NCBI RefSeq assembly: GCF_000282375.1
Contig: NZ_AKJK01000040.1
Coordinates: forward strand, 124,001-188,000
From: Pseudomonas sp. GM50
Lineage (GTDB): Bacteria > Pseudomonadota > Gammaproteobacteria > Pseudomonadales > Pseudomonadaceae
Direction of reading: 5' to 3'
DNA: 64,000 bases
Shown in pieces: positions 36,139 through 44,387 of the stretch; position 1 is the stretch's first letter; every line of letters begins with the position of its first letter. Below the pieces are notes generated by a model. The model did no database searches and was not told the DNA's origin. It saw only the letters and a list, made by a program, of their open reading frames with translations. The translations under genes were made by a program, and so were the position numbers.

Positions 36139-36483
36139 CTAGGAACGAACTTCAAGCTCCATCACGTGATGGATTTCGCTGAGGGCTTCTGACAATTTTT
36201 TCTCCAGGCTTTTCAGCTCGGAGGCGGTGATGCCTTTCTTCAAATGCCCGACATTTACACCGGCAGTGTTCTGATCGGGCTTCGCCGCTTTGCCTTTATC
36301 GCTTAACAATGCCTGGCGCAAGGTGTTGTTGATCACCGTCTGATAGCCATACCCCTCGCTTTCTGCCAGCGCGCGCGCGGTCTCTATGACGACATCATCG
36401 AGCATGATGGTGATTCGGGTCTTGCCCTTGCTGGAGGCAATCGCTCCACGCTTGGCGTTGCTGAAGTCGTATTCATCTTTCAT
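36139..36483 (-). CDS. brnA: BrnA family antitoxin
   Basis: 114 residues. Begins MKDEYDFSNAKRGAIASSKGKTRITIMLDD, the typical BrnA pattern, followed by a ribbon-helix-helix-like region (VVIETARALAESEGYGYQTVINNTLRQAL). A lysine/glutamate-rich C-terminal helix adds length beyond the common size. It lies three bases after the toxin stop codon, so toxin comes first, as is normal for brnTA. It should bind BrnT and repress the operon. Confidence 0.88.
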   Translation of the reverse strand: MKDEYDFSNAKRGAIASSKGKTRITIMLDDVVIETARALAESEGYGYQTVINNTLRQALLSDKGKAAKPDQNTAGVNVGHLKKGITASELKSLEKKLSEALSEIHHVMELEVRS

Positions 36484-36486
36484 CGG

Positions 36487-36768
36487 TCAAGCCTCCATAT
36501 AGTGGCGACGCTCGTTTTTGGTGGCGATGCGCGCGGAAATGATTCGCACGAAATTCGGGTCGCGGTAGGTGTACGCAACGACCAGCAAGCGACCTTTGGC
36601 ATCCAGCCCCATGATGATCCAGCGTTGCTCATCGTGGTGGTTGTCCTGAAACGTAAGGGCTCGTTCGTCATAAAACACAGGTTCTGTCTCGGCGAGACCG
36701 ACACCTTGATGCTTCAGTTTGTTGGCCGCGTTCTTTGCCTTGTGATACTGAATTTCGAATGGCTTCAT
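36487..36768 (-). CDS. brnT: BrnT family toxin (DUF497)
   Basis: 94 residues from MKPFEIQYHKAKNAANKLKHQG; the open frame extends further upstream through the promoter but lacks support. The family pattern is present: NKLKHQGVGLAETEPVFYDERAL, DEQRWIIMGLDAKGRLLVVAYTYRD and VRIISARIATKNERRHYME. BrnT is a RelE-like ribonuclease that inhibits translation. The operon promoter overlaps an inverted repeat (36770-36788), its likely autoregulatory operator. Confidence 0.9.
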   Translation of the reverse strand: MKPFEIQYHKAKNAANKLKHQGVGLAETEPVFYDERALTFQDNHHDEQRWIIMGLDAKGRLLVVAYTYRDPNFVRIISARIATKNERRHYMEA

Positions 36769-36769
36769 T

Positions 36770-36788
36770 ATGCATACTTTATATGTAT
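36770..36788. promoter_or_regulatory. Inverted repeat at the brnTA promoter
   Basis: ATGCATA (36770-36776) and TATGTAT (36782-36788) form an imperfect palindrome around an AT-rich core. It lies immediately before the BrnT start, fitting an autoregulated toxin-antitoxin operator. Confidence 0.5.
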
Positions 36789-36942
36789 AAGCGAGAGGCG
36801 GCCGTGCCGACGGTCGCTTGGAAAGCAAAAGATTAGCGGTGGGGGAGGGAAAGGGGAGGGAGGATGTATTTCAAGAGTTTTTTAGGCTGGGGGCACTACG
36901 GATAAAGGGCAACGTGAACATCTGTCCATAATCTGACTGGTT

Positions 36943-36956
36943 AGTTGTATACAACT
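36943..36956. promoter_or_regulatory. Perfect 14-bp palindrome upstream of NCS2 permease
   Basis: AGTTGTATACAACT is a complete palindrome with core TTGTATACAA, the kind of site bound by GntR-family (FadR-type) regulators. It is followed within a few bases by TATAGA, a possible -10 box. It may mediate substrate-dependent control of the permease. Confidence 0.5.
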
Positions 36957-37023
36957 CTATAGACATTTGTTCTGACTATTGAATACAGTGTGCGCACAAC
37001 AAAAACCAGGGAACCCCCCAACC

Positions 37024-38541
37024 ATGAAAACGCCCCATGTTTCACAACAACGGCCTGAGGATGAGAATCTCGGGATCGGCGCGAATATGGCTTACGGCCT
37101 GCAACACGTTCTGACCATGTATGGCGGTATCGTCGCGGTGCCTTTGATCATCGGCCAGGCGGCCGGGCTTTCGCCGGCGGACATCGGATTGTTGATTGCC
37201 GCTTCATTGTTTGCAGGGGGGTTGGCGACGTTGCTGCAAACCCTGGGTTTGCCGTTTTTCGGTTGTCAGTTGCCGCTGGTACAGGGTGTGTCGTTCTCTG
37301 GCGTTGCGACCATGGTGGCGATTGTCAGCAGTGGTGGGGAGGGTGGCTTTCAGTCGATTCTCGGGGCGGTGATTGCCGCGTCGCTGATCGGCTTGCTGAT
37401 CACGCCGGTGTTCTCACGAATCACCAAGTTCTTTCCGCCGCTGGTGACGGGCATTGTGATCACCACTATCGGCCTGACGCTGATGCCGGTGGCCGCACGC
37501 TGGGCCATGGGCGGCAACAGCCATGCCCCAGACTTCGGCAGCATGGCAAACATCGGCCTGGCGGCGGTGACGCTGGTGCTGGTGCTGTTACTCAGCAAGA
37601 TCGGCAGTGCGACCATCTCCCGTTTATCGATCCTGCTGGCCATGGTCATCGGCACAGTCATCGCCGTGTTCCTCGGCATGGCGGATTTCTCGTCCGTCAC
37701 CCAAGGCCCGATGTTCGGCTTCCCGGCACCGTTCCATTTCGGCATGCCGACCTTCCACTTCGCCGCGATCCTGTCGATGTGCATTGTGATCATGGTGACC
37801 CTGGTAGAAACGTCGGCCGATATCTTGGCGGTCGGTGAAATCATCGGCACCAAAGTCGACTCCAAACGCCTGGGCAACGGCCTGCGCGCCGACATGCTGT
37901 CGAGCATGATCGCGCCGATCTTCGGTTCTTTCACCCAGAGCGCTTTCGCCCAGAACGTCGGGCTGGTGGCGGTAACCGGGATCAAGAGCCGTTTCGTGGT
38001 GGCCACCGGCGGCGTGTTCCTGGTGGTGCTCGGATTGCTGCCGTTCATGGGGCGGGTCATCGCCGCCGTGCCGACCTCCGTCCTCGGCGGTGCCGGCATC
38101 GTGCTGTTCGGCACTGTCGCCGCCAGCGGCATTCGGACGCTGTCCAAGGTTGACTATCGCAACAACGTCAACCTGATCATCGTCGCCACCTCCATCGGTT
38201 TCGGCATGATCCCCATCGCTGCACCGAACTTCTACGACCACTTCCCTAGCTGGTTCGCGACGATCTTCCACTCGGGCATCAGCTCCTCGGCGATCATGGC
38301 CATCGTGCTGAACCTGGCCTTCAACCACCTCACCGCCGGCAACTCGGATCAACAATCGGTATTCGCGGCCGGTACTGAGCGCGTGCTGCGTTATCAGGAT
38401 CTGGCGGCATTGCGGGAAGGGGATTACTTCAGCGAAGGTAAGCTGCGTGACTGCGACGGGAATGAGATTCCGGTGGTGGAGGCAGAGCATGGGCATGCCG
38501 AGCCGCGGGCGGCGCATGCGAAAAGCGGTGAGCATGTTTGA
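37024..38541 (+). CDS. NCS2 family nucleobase:cation symporter (xanthine/uracil permease)
   Basis: 505 residues with about 12-14 membrane helices. The NCS2 signature is present: QHVLTMYGGIVAVPLIIG near the N-terminus, QLPLVQGVSFSG, the functional SAFAQNVGLVAVTGIKSRFVVATGG stretch and VPTSVLGGAGIVLFGTVAASGI. The Gln/Asn pattern in the NVG region fits purine (xanthine/urate) substrates better than uracil, but this is inference. Start at 37024 (MKTPHVSQQ); the frame is open to 36979 from a TTG. The acidic C-terminal tail is cytoplasmic. Confidence 0.9.
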   Translation: MKTPHVSQQRPEDENLGIGANMAYGLQHVLTMYGGIVAVPLIIGQAAGLSPADIGLLIAASLFAGGLATLLQTLGLPFFGCQLPLVQGVSFSGVATMVAIVSSGGEGGFQSILGAVIAASLIGLLITPVFSRITKFFPPLVTGIVITTIGLTLMPVAARWAMGGNSHAPDFGSMANIGLAAVTLVLVLLLSKIGSATISRLSILLAMVIGTVIAVFLGMADFSSVTQGPMFGFPAPFHFGMPTFHFAAILSMCIVIMVTLVETSADILAVGEIIGTKVDSKRLGNGLRADMLSSMIAPIFGSFTQSAFAQNVGLVAVTGIKSRFVVATGGVFLVVLGLLPFMGRVIAAVPTSVLGGAGIVLFGTVAASGIRTLSKVDYRNNVNLIIVATSIGFGMIPIAAPNFYDHFPSWFATIFHSGISSSAIMAIVLNLAFNHLTAGNSDQQSVFAAGTERVLRYQDLAALREGDYFSEGKLRDCDGNEIPVVEAEHGHAEPRAAHAKSGEHV

Positions 38542-38770
38542 GTGGGGGTGACCGATCCAGATGTCAGTCAGGTTGACACTCGCTCCACTCATGATTGAGA
38601 ATTGAATTCGAGGTCTGCAATTGCGCATCCTTGGGCTTGGCCTCCAGCATTGGCCCCCCATCTTGTTGGCAGCAGAGAAGCTGGCTCCCTCTGAAGTAGT
38701 GACGACTGGCATGCCGGTCGGATTCTGAACCCAAGGTCATTCGTGGCCAGGAGCTAAAGAATCGCTGCGA
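38542..38770. other. Intergenic DNA downstream of the permease
   Basis: 229 bases without a supported gene. Short ORFs are not preceded by ribosome sites and do not resemble known proteins. Confidence 0.4.
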
Positions 38771-39205
38771 CTACTCCTCGAAATATTCAAAAGGCGTCCT
38801 CTGGGGCGCCTTTTTTATTGCATTGCTTTTTACTTTCTTGAGCCTGGTTTGGCAACGGTGCCAACCAAGGTGCCTTCGGCGCCTTTTGGGGTACCAGGTC
38901 ACGACGTAATAACCGAACCCTCGACGCTCGTTCCTTGGTTCTAGAATGAGCGAGCCGGTGGGATTCTTAAGGACGGCAACTCTGTGGTCTCCGCGCATAT
39001 CTTTGAATTCGCAGTAGATGGGAGCGCCAGGCACGATCATTTTGGCTATGTGAATGGCGACATCATCGATGGTGTGGCAGCCATATTTTGCCAGATCAAG
39101 CTTGTGGGCTTCCCATACATGTCTAACACCGAACCCTCTGTTTATTCCTTTGTGTATTCCAACTCTCAGGAATATTTCACCTCCCCGTAAATCGAACTTG
39201 GGCAT
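38771..39205 (-). CDS. Orphan hypothetical protein, possible BECR-fold RNase
   Basis: 144 residues from the ATG at 39205, basic overall (KRRRRHLGWHRCQTRLKK near the end). The pattern GIHKGINRGFGVRHVWEAHKLDLAKYG...IAKMIVPGAPIYCEF...ILEPRNERRGFGYYVVTWYPK resembles toxin domains with a barnase/ColicinE5/RelE-like fold, but this is uncertain. No Shine-Dalgarno is seen at the ATG. The same frame stays open to about 39320 upstream and reads LRLLELWHPAHMPKF, so the true start may be further upstream or the gene may be a broken remnant. No immunity or antitoxin gene is adjacent. Confidence 0.5.
   Translation of the reverse strand: MPKFDLRGGEIFLRVGIHKGINRGFGVRHVWEAHKLDLAKYGCHTIDDVAIHIAKMIVPGAPIYCEFKDMRGDHRVAVLKNPTGSLILEPRNERRGFGYYVVTWYPKRRRRHLGWHRCQTRLKKVKSNAIKKAPQRTPFEYFEE
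38791..38816 (+). terminator. Plus-strand terminator overlapping the 3' end of the convergent unknown gene
   Basis: AAGGCGTCC-TCT-GGGGCGCCTT (38791-38811, one G-T pair) is followed by TTTTT. It is oriented to stop transcripts from the permease side. Confidence 0.7.
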
Positions 39206-39504
39206 GTGGGCAGGGTGCCAAAGCTCAAGGAGCCTGAGGGGTGAGGGACAAGGACATTCTCCTTGAGTTTGAGTAACTCTGACACGCGAACAATCCAGGC
39301 TATCGGCAGGCGAAAGGCGCTATTCATAACGCACAAATTCGTCGCCTCACAGTCCGCATTTGGCCATCATGGATGTGGCTGCTGGCGCTCTAGCCCAACG
39401 TTTTCGAGGGGTAAGAGGATGGCTTGAAACTCGGCTACGGAAATTCAGGAAACTTCCTACTCTGTCAGGCCAAAATTCAAAGGGTCTCGTCTTTTCATTA
39501 GGCA
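39206..39504. other. Region upstream of the orphan gene
   Basis: About 300 bases. The minus-strand frame of the orphan gene remains open to about 39320, where TAG closes it; a second minus-strand frame starting ATGAATAGC runs through the same DNA. No clear promoter or ribosome site for either. Possibly the 5' part of a decayed gene. Confidence 0.4.
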
Positions 39505-39541
39505 CAAAAAAGCCCCTGAACCTTTCGATTCAGGGGCTTTT
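39505..39541 (-). terminator. Terminator after tRNA-Asn
   Basis: AGCCCCTGAA and TTCAGGGGCT form a 10-bp stem; on the minus strand TTTTTT follows, so it ends the tRNA-Asn transcript. An opposite T run makes it partly bidirectional. Confidence 0.85.
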
Positions 39542-39554
39542 CAATTTTGCTGTC

Positions 39555-39630
<76 letters not shown>

Positions 39631-39639
39631 ATGGCGCCT

Positions 39640-39667
39640 ATGTTACTGATTCAAAAAGAGAAGTCAA
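39640..39667 (-). promoter_or_regulatory. Sigma-70 promoter of tRNA-Asn
   Basis: On the minus strand TTGACT (39662-39667) and TAACAT (39640-39645) are separated by 16 bases, with the tRNA starting nine bases after the -10 box. Confidence 0.65.
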
Positions 39668-39856
39668 GCCTCTGTTGGCAGTTTGATGTTTTCATCGGAT
39701 CAGAGGGGGGTTATCGGCCATTGACGGTTACCAGAATCGCGGTAGAGGTCTACCATGGTCGCCCGGAAGTGGTGACACACGCTGCCGGCCCTCAGCCGAA
39801 AAGGTATGCGTCATGAATCACCCAACCCTCACACCTCAAAACAGCGGGGTGTTCGC

Positions 39857-40087
39857 ATGAGCATCGCTCAGATCAGCCTGCCCAAAGGCGTTGGCCCGCA
39901 TGCCGAGAAACTGTTCGACGCAATCACTCAGGCCAGCACCGCTGATGAATTGAACCGGGCGGGCGGCAAGGCCGAAGGTTTTGTTTTGGGCCTGGAAAGC
40001 ACCAAGGCGATCAAAAGCCAGGTGGCCGAGTCGCTTTATGTGGCCTATGACGACGCGGCCAGCCAGCGTGCAACCGAATTGGCTTAA
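39857..40087 (+). CDS. Small conserved hypothetical protein
   Basis: 76 residues starting MSIAQISLPKGVGPHAEKLFDAITQ. Mostly helical (ADELNRAGGKAEGFVLGLE, QVAESLYVAYDDAASQRATEL). Preceded by GGGGTG, while the 17 codons upstream in the same frame carry no such support. I do not recognise the family. It is convergent with the single-TM gene, sharing four bases. No membrane segment or signal, so a cytoplasmic small protein is likely. Confidence 0.6.
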   Translation: MSIAQISLPKGVGPHAEKLFDAITQASTADELNRAGGKAEGFVLGLESTKAIKSQVAESLYVAYDDAASQRATELA

Positions 40088-40284
40088 CCGCCGAAGGTAA
40101 TGGTGCCGAGCATCAGCTTGGCGTACAGCATCGTGGCGGCCAGTTGCACCAGCCACAAGGCCAGGCCGCCAAGGAACACGCCCGCAGCCACTTGCAGCAC
40201 CAGGTTATTACCGCGTTTGGCCGAAGAGCGGGGCACGAAGTGGTCCAGCTCGTCGCGGTCGGCGCGTAGGTCATCGTTTTTCAT
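40084..40284 (-). CDS. Small single-pass membrane protein
   Basis: 66 residues from MKNDDLRADRDELDHFVPRSS. The first 25 residues are highly charged; one long hydrophobic segment (LVLQVAAGVFLGGLALWLVQLAATMLYA, about 29-56) should cross the inner membrane. Start at 40284 has GAGAA at a good distance; ten codons upstream in frame are excluded. Function unknown; the small size suggests a membrane peptide that modulates another protein. Its end overlaps the convergent gene by four bases. Confidence 0.65.
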   Translation of the reverse strand: MKNDDLRADRDELDHFVPRSSAKRGNNLVLQVAAGVFLGGLALWLVQLAATMLYAKLMLGTITFGG

Positions 40285-40320
40285 GTGGGTTCTCAAGAAT
40301 TCTCGGGTGTACATAAAACC

Positions 40321-40409
40321 TGTGGGAGCGAGCCTGCTCGCGATGGCGGCGGCACATCTTGTATCTATGTGACAGAAAGACCGCTATCGCGAGCAGGCTC
40401 GCTCCCACA
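40321..40409. repeat. REP inverted pair (TGTGGGAGCGAGCCTGCTCGC type)
   Basis: Direct and reverse-complement copies with about 40 bases between them, as at 2312, 6026 and 48666. Confidence 0.9.
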
Positions 40410-40470
40410 TTTAATTTGTGTGGAGTTTAAAGGGCGCAGCTGCTGCTTTGAGATTTATCTGCGGCCAATA

Positions 40471-40500
40471 AAAACGGGAAGCCCTATGGCTTCCCGTTTT
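40471..40500. terminator. Terminator downstream of aromatic aminotransferase
   Basis: AAAACGGGAAGCC and GGCTTCCCGTTTT form a perfect 13-bp stem with loop CTAT; on the minus strand TTTT follows the aminotransferase stop at 40517. Confidence 0.88.
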
Positions 40501-40516
40501 CATATCACGCAACCAC

Positions 40517-41713
40517 TCAGATCACCGCAACGATGGCCTTGGTCACGGCGTCGATGTTGCTCTGGTTCAGCGCGGCAACGCAGATACGGCCGGTGTCCAG
40601 GGCGTAGATGCCGAACTCGCTGCGCAGACGGGTTACCTGCTCAACCGTCAGGCCGGAGTAGGAGAACATGCCGCGCTGGCGACCAACGAAGCTGAAATCG
40701 CGCTGTGGAGCGTTTTTCGCCAGCAGATCGACCATCTGGGTGCGCATGCCGCGAATCCGCAGGCGCATTTCTGCCAGTTCTTCTTCCCACTGGGCACGCA
40801 GTACCGGGCTGTTCAGCACAGCGGCGACGATGCTTGCACCGTGGGTCGGCGGGTTGGAGTAGTTGGTGCGGATCACGCGTTTGACTTGCGACAGCACGCG
40901 CGCGCTTTCTTCTTTCGATTCGCTGACGATCGACAGGGCGCCAACGCGCTCGCCGTACAGCGAGAAGGATTTGGAGAACGAGCTCGAGACGAAGAAGGTC
41001 AGGTCCGATTCAGCAAACAGGCGCACGGCAGCTGCGTCTTCATCGATACCGTCGCCAAAGCCCTGGTAGGCCATGTCGAGGAACGGTACGTGACCTTTGG
41101 CCTTGACCACTTCCAGCACATTTTTCCAGTCCGCCGGGCTCAAGTCCACGCCGGTCGGGTTGTGGCAGCAAGCGTGCAGCACAACGATGGAGCCGGACGG
41201 CAGGGCGTTCAGGTCTTCGAGCAGGCCTGCACGGTTAACGTCGTGGGTGGCGGCGTCGTAGTAGCGATAGTTCTGCACCGGGAAGCCGGCGGTTTCGAAC
41301 AGTGCGCGGTGGTTTTCCCAGCTCGGGTCGCTGATCGCCACGACGGCGTTCGGCAGCAGTTGCTTGAGGAAGTCAGCACCGATCTTCAGCGCGCCAGTAC
41401 CGCCGACAGCTTGGGTGGTGATGACCCGGCCAGCGGCGATCAGCGGCGAGTCATTGCCGAACAGCAGTTTCTGCACGGCCTGGTCGTAGGCGGCGATGCC
41501 GTCGATCGGCAAGTAGCCACGGGAAACGTGTTGAGCGGCGCGAATCGTCTCGGCTTCGACAACGGCGCGCAGGAGTGGAATTCGCCCCTCCTCGTCGCAG
41601 TAAACACCGACCCCCAGGTTGACCTTGTTGGTACGGGTATCGGCATTGAATGCTTCGTTGAGGCCCAGGATTGGATCGCGTGGTGCCATTTCGACAGCGG
41701 AGAACAGGCTCAT
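40517..41713 (-). CDS. tyrB: Aromatic amino-acid/aspartate aminotransferase
   Basis: 398 residues, class I PLP aminotransferase. The Schiff-base lysine is Lys248 in SSSFSKSFSLYGERVG; HACCHNPTGVD, DMAYQGF and the substrate-arginine motif near the C-terminus are present. It interconverts aromatic amino acids and aspartate with their keto acids. It is divergent from uvrB, the known Pseudomonas arrangement. Named tyrB by family; it could also serve as the general aspartate aminotransferase (aspC). Confidence 0.92.
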   Translation of the reverse strand: MSLFSAVEMAPRDPILGLNEAFNADTRTNKVNLGVGVYCDEEGRIPLLRAVVEAETIRAAQHVSRGYLPIDGIAAYDQAVQKLLFGNDSPLIAAGRVITTQAVGGTGALKIGADFLKQLLPNAVVAISDPSWENHRALFETAGFPVQNYRYYDAATHDVNRAGLLEDLNALPSGSIVVLHACCHNPTGVDLSPADWKNVLEVVKAKGHVPFLDMAYQGFGDGIDEDAAAVRLFAESDLTFFVSSSFSKSFSLYGERVGALSIVSESKEESARVLSQVKRVIRTNYSNPPTHGASIVAAVLNSPVLRAQWEEELAEMRLRIRGMRTQMVDLLAKNAPQRDFSFVGRQRGMFSYSGLTVEQVTRLRSEFGIYALDTGRICVAALNQSNIDAVTKAIVAVI

Positions 41714-42049
41714 TATTGCGGCGGCTCTGAATGGAGTGTGGAGGGACGTGTCGCGCTCCAGCCGAATGCACTAGAGCGGTGCACAAACGGGGAGCTAGTA
41801 TAGAGGCCATCAGCGATTGATGGCGACAGGCGATTCGGCTTTTACGGTAAGTTTTTCGAATTATTTTTCGATCGTGGGTCGAGTGGTGTCGCCAAAGGTT
41901 TTACCCGATGTAGGACGTTTGCCTTGAAAGCGATGGCAATCGGCTCCACATTGAGCACAATCCAGTTTTTTCCTCGGGCGACATCGGTCGTTTGTGGTCT
42001 TTTTCGTTCGTGCCCGGTCAGCCGTGCAGATGCGAACCCAGAGGTAGTT
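41714..42049. other. Divergent promoter region of aminotransferase and uvrB
   Basis: 336 bases. On the minus strand TATACT (about 41797-41802) is a candidate -10 box for the aminotransferase. I looked for a LexA box (CTGT-N8-ACAG) before uvrB and did not see a convincing one. No other structure recognised. Confidence 0.4.
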
Positions 42050-44065
42050 ATGTCTGAATTCCAGCTAGTCACCCGCTTCGAGCCCGCCGGCGATCAGCCG
42101 GAAGCCATCCGCCTGATGGTCGAGGGCATTGAGGCCGGGCTGGCGCACCAGACATTGCTCGGTGTGACCGGCTCGGGCAAGACCTTCAGCATCGCCAACG
42201 TGATCGCCCAGATACAGCGCCCGACGCTGGTGCTGGCGCCCAACAAGACCCTGGCCGCGCAGTTGTATGGTGAATTCAAGGCGTTCTTCCCCAACAACGC
42301 CGTTGAATACTTCGTGTCCTATTACGACTACTACCAGCCCGAAGCCTATGTGCCGTCGTCCGACACCTTCATCGAGAAGGATGCCTCGATCAACGACCAC
42401 ATCGAGCAGATGCGCCTGTCCGCCACCAAAGCGCTGCTGGAGCGCAAGGACGCGATCATTGTCACCACGGTGTCGTGCATCTACGGTCTGGGCAGTCCGG
42501 AAACCTATTTGAAGATGGTGTTGCACGTCGATCGCGGCGACAAGCTCGACCAGCGCGCGCTGCTGCGTCGCCTGGCCGACCTGCAATACACCCGCAACGA
42601 TATGGACTTCGCCCGGGCGACCTTTCGGGTGCGTGGCGATGTGATCGATATCCACCCGGCGGAATCCGATTTCGAAGCGATCCGCATCGAGCTGTTCGAT
42701 GACGAAGTGGAGAGCCTGTCCGCCTTCGACCCGCTGACCGGTGAGGTCATCCGCAAACTGCCACGTTTCACCTTCTATCCGAAGAGCCACTACGTGACGC
42801 CGCGGGAAACCCTGCTGGAGGCCACCGAAGGGATCAAGGTCGAATTGCAGGAGCGCCTGGAATACCTGCGTTCCAATAACAAACTGGTGGAAGCCCAGCG
42901 ACTGGAGCAACGCACCCGTTTCGACCTGGAGATGATCCTCGAGCTGGGCTATTGCAACGGCATCGAAAACTATTCGCGCTACCTCTCGGGCCGTGAATCC
43001 GGCCAGGCGCCGCCCACTTTGTTCGACTACCTACCGGCTGACGCCTTGCTGGTGATCGACGAATCCCACGTCAGCGTGCCGCAAGTCGGCGCCATGTATA
43101 AAGGTGACCGTTCGCGTAAAGAGACGCTGGTCGAATACGGCTTCCGTCTGCCGTCGGCGCTGGACAACCGGCCGATGCGTTTCGACGAGTTCGAAAGCAT
43201 CAGCCCGCAGACGATTTTTGTCTCGGCCACGCCGGGCAATTACGAGGCGGAACATGCTGGCCGCGTGGTCGAGCAATTGGTGCGACCGACTGGCCTGGTG
43301 GACCCGCAAATCGAAATCCGTCCGGCGTTGACTCAGGTCGACGATTTGCTCTCGGAAATCACCAAACGCGTAGCCCTGGAAGAGCGGGTGCTGGTCACCA
43401 CGCTGACCAAGCGCATGTCCGAAGACTTGACTGATTACCTGGCCGACCATGGCGTGCGCGTGCGTTATCTGCACTCGGACATCGACACCGTGGAGCGGGT
43501 CGAAATTATCCGTGACTTGCGTCTCGGCGTCTTCGATGTGCTGGTGGGGATCAACCTGCTGCGTGAAGGCCTGGACATGCCGGAAGTTTCGCTGGTGGCG
43601 ATTCTCGATGCCGACAAGGAAGGCTTCCTGCGTTCTGAGCGCTCGCTGATTCAGACCATCGGCCGGGCGGCGCGTAACCTCAATGGGCGGGCGATTTTGT
43701 ATGCGGATCGCATCACCGGCTCCATGGAGCGGGCGATCGGCGAAACCGAGCGTCGTCGCGACAAGCAGATCGCCTTCAACCTGGCCAATGGCATCACGCC
43801 GAAGGGTGTGTTCAAGGACGTTGCCGACATCATGGAAGGCGCGGTCGTGCCGGGTTCGCGCAGCAAGAAGCGCAAAGGCATGGCCAAGGCTGCCGAGGAA
43901 AGTGCCAAGTACGAGGCCGAACTGCGCTCGCCGAGCGAGATCAGCAAACGCATTCGTCAGCTGGAAGAGAAGATGTACCAGCTCGCCCGCGACCTGGAAT
44001 TCGAAGCCGCGGCGCAGCTGCGCGACGAAATCGGCAAGTTGCGGGAGCGGTTGATCGCGGTTTGA
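42050..44065 (+). CDS. uvrB: UvrABC excinuclease subunit B
   Basis: 671 residues, the normal UvrB length. Helicase-like domain with Walker [11 protein letters not shown], the beta-hairpin region [25 protein letters not shown]-like motif [11 protein letters not shown] and motifs V/VI ([44 protein letters not shown]). The C-terminal UVR domain ([37 protein letters not shown]) contacts UvrA and UvrC. Nucleotide-excision repair, cytoplasm. GAGGT precedes the ATG; 42 upstream codons in frame are rejected. Confidence 0.98.
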   Translation: MSEFQLVTRFEPAGDQPEAIRLMVEGIEAGLAHQTLLGVTGSGKTFSIANVIAQIQRPTLVLAPNKTLAAQLYGEFKAFFPNNAVEYFVSYYDYYQPEAYVPSSDTFIEKDASINDHIEQMRLSATKALLERKDAIIVTTVSCIYGLGSPETYLKMVLHVDRGDKLDQRALLRRLADLQYTRNDMDFARATFRVRGDVIDIHPAESDFEAIRIELFDDEVESLSAFDPLTGEVIRKLPRFTFYPKSHYVTPRETLLEATEGIKVELQERLEYLRSNNKLVEAQRLEQRTRFDLEMILELGYCNGIENYSRYLSGRESGQAPPTLFDYLPADALLVIDESHVSVPQVGAMYKGDRSRKETLVEYGFRLPSALDNRPMRFDEFESISPQTIFVSATPGNYEAEHAGRVVEQLVRPTGLVDPQIEIRPALTQVDDLLSEITKRVALEERVLVTTLTKRMSEDLTDYLADHGVRVRYLHSDIDTVERVEIIRDLRLGVFDVLVGINLLREGLDMPEVSLVAILDADKEGFLRSERSLIQTIGRAARNLNGRAILYADRITGSMERAIGETERRRDKQIAFNLANGITPKGVFKDVADIMEGAVVPGSRSKKRKGMAKAAEESAKYEAELRSPSEISKRIRQLEEKMYQLARDLEFEAAAQLRDEIGKLRERLIAV

Positions 44066-44082
44066 GATGTGCAGTGAATGGG

Positions 44083-44189
44083 CGGGCCTCATCGCGGGCA
44101 AGCCCGCTCCCACAAGGATTGAGGGTATTCACACAATATGTGGCCACCTACAGACCCTGTGGGAGCGGGCTTGCCCGCGATGAGGCCCG
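44083..44189. repeat. REP inverted pair (TGTGGGAGCGGGCTTGCCCGC type)
   Basis: Variant of the TGTGGGAGCG family with GGGCTTGCCCGC core and a longer arm GATGAGGCC. The copies face each other, separated by about 45 bases, between uvrB and gltX. It fills most of the 322-base gap there. Confidence 0.9.
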
Positions 44190-44387
44190 TCGGAACACTA
44201 CAAATATCAATTGCGCGCTTCCCTGGCCTTCAGCCCTGCCTGCAACCCCTGGTAGGTAACACAGCCACTAAGCTGATCCCCCAATGCAATATTGCTTATA
44301 TGCCCTGCTGACTGGAGCCGGGCGGCTATCGCCTGTTACCATTCGCCTCTTGTTTGATCTTCGCTTTTATTCTTTTCGAGACATGCC

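Noticed and set aside
41714..42049. Possible LexA box upstream of uvrB
   Set aside because: No convincing CTGT-N8-ACAG arrangement could be found by eye.
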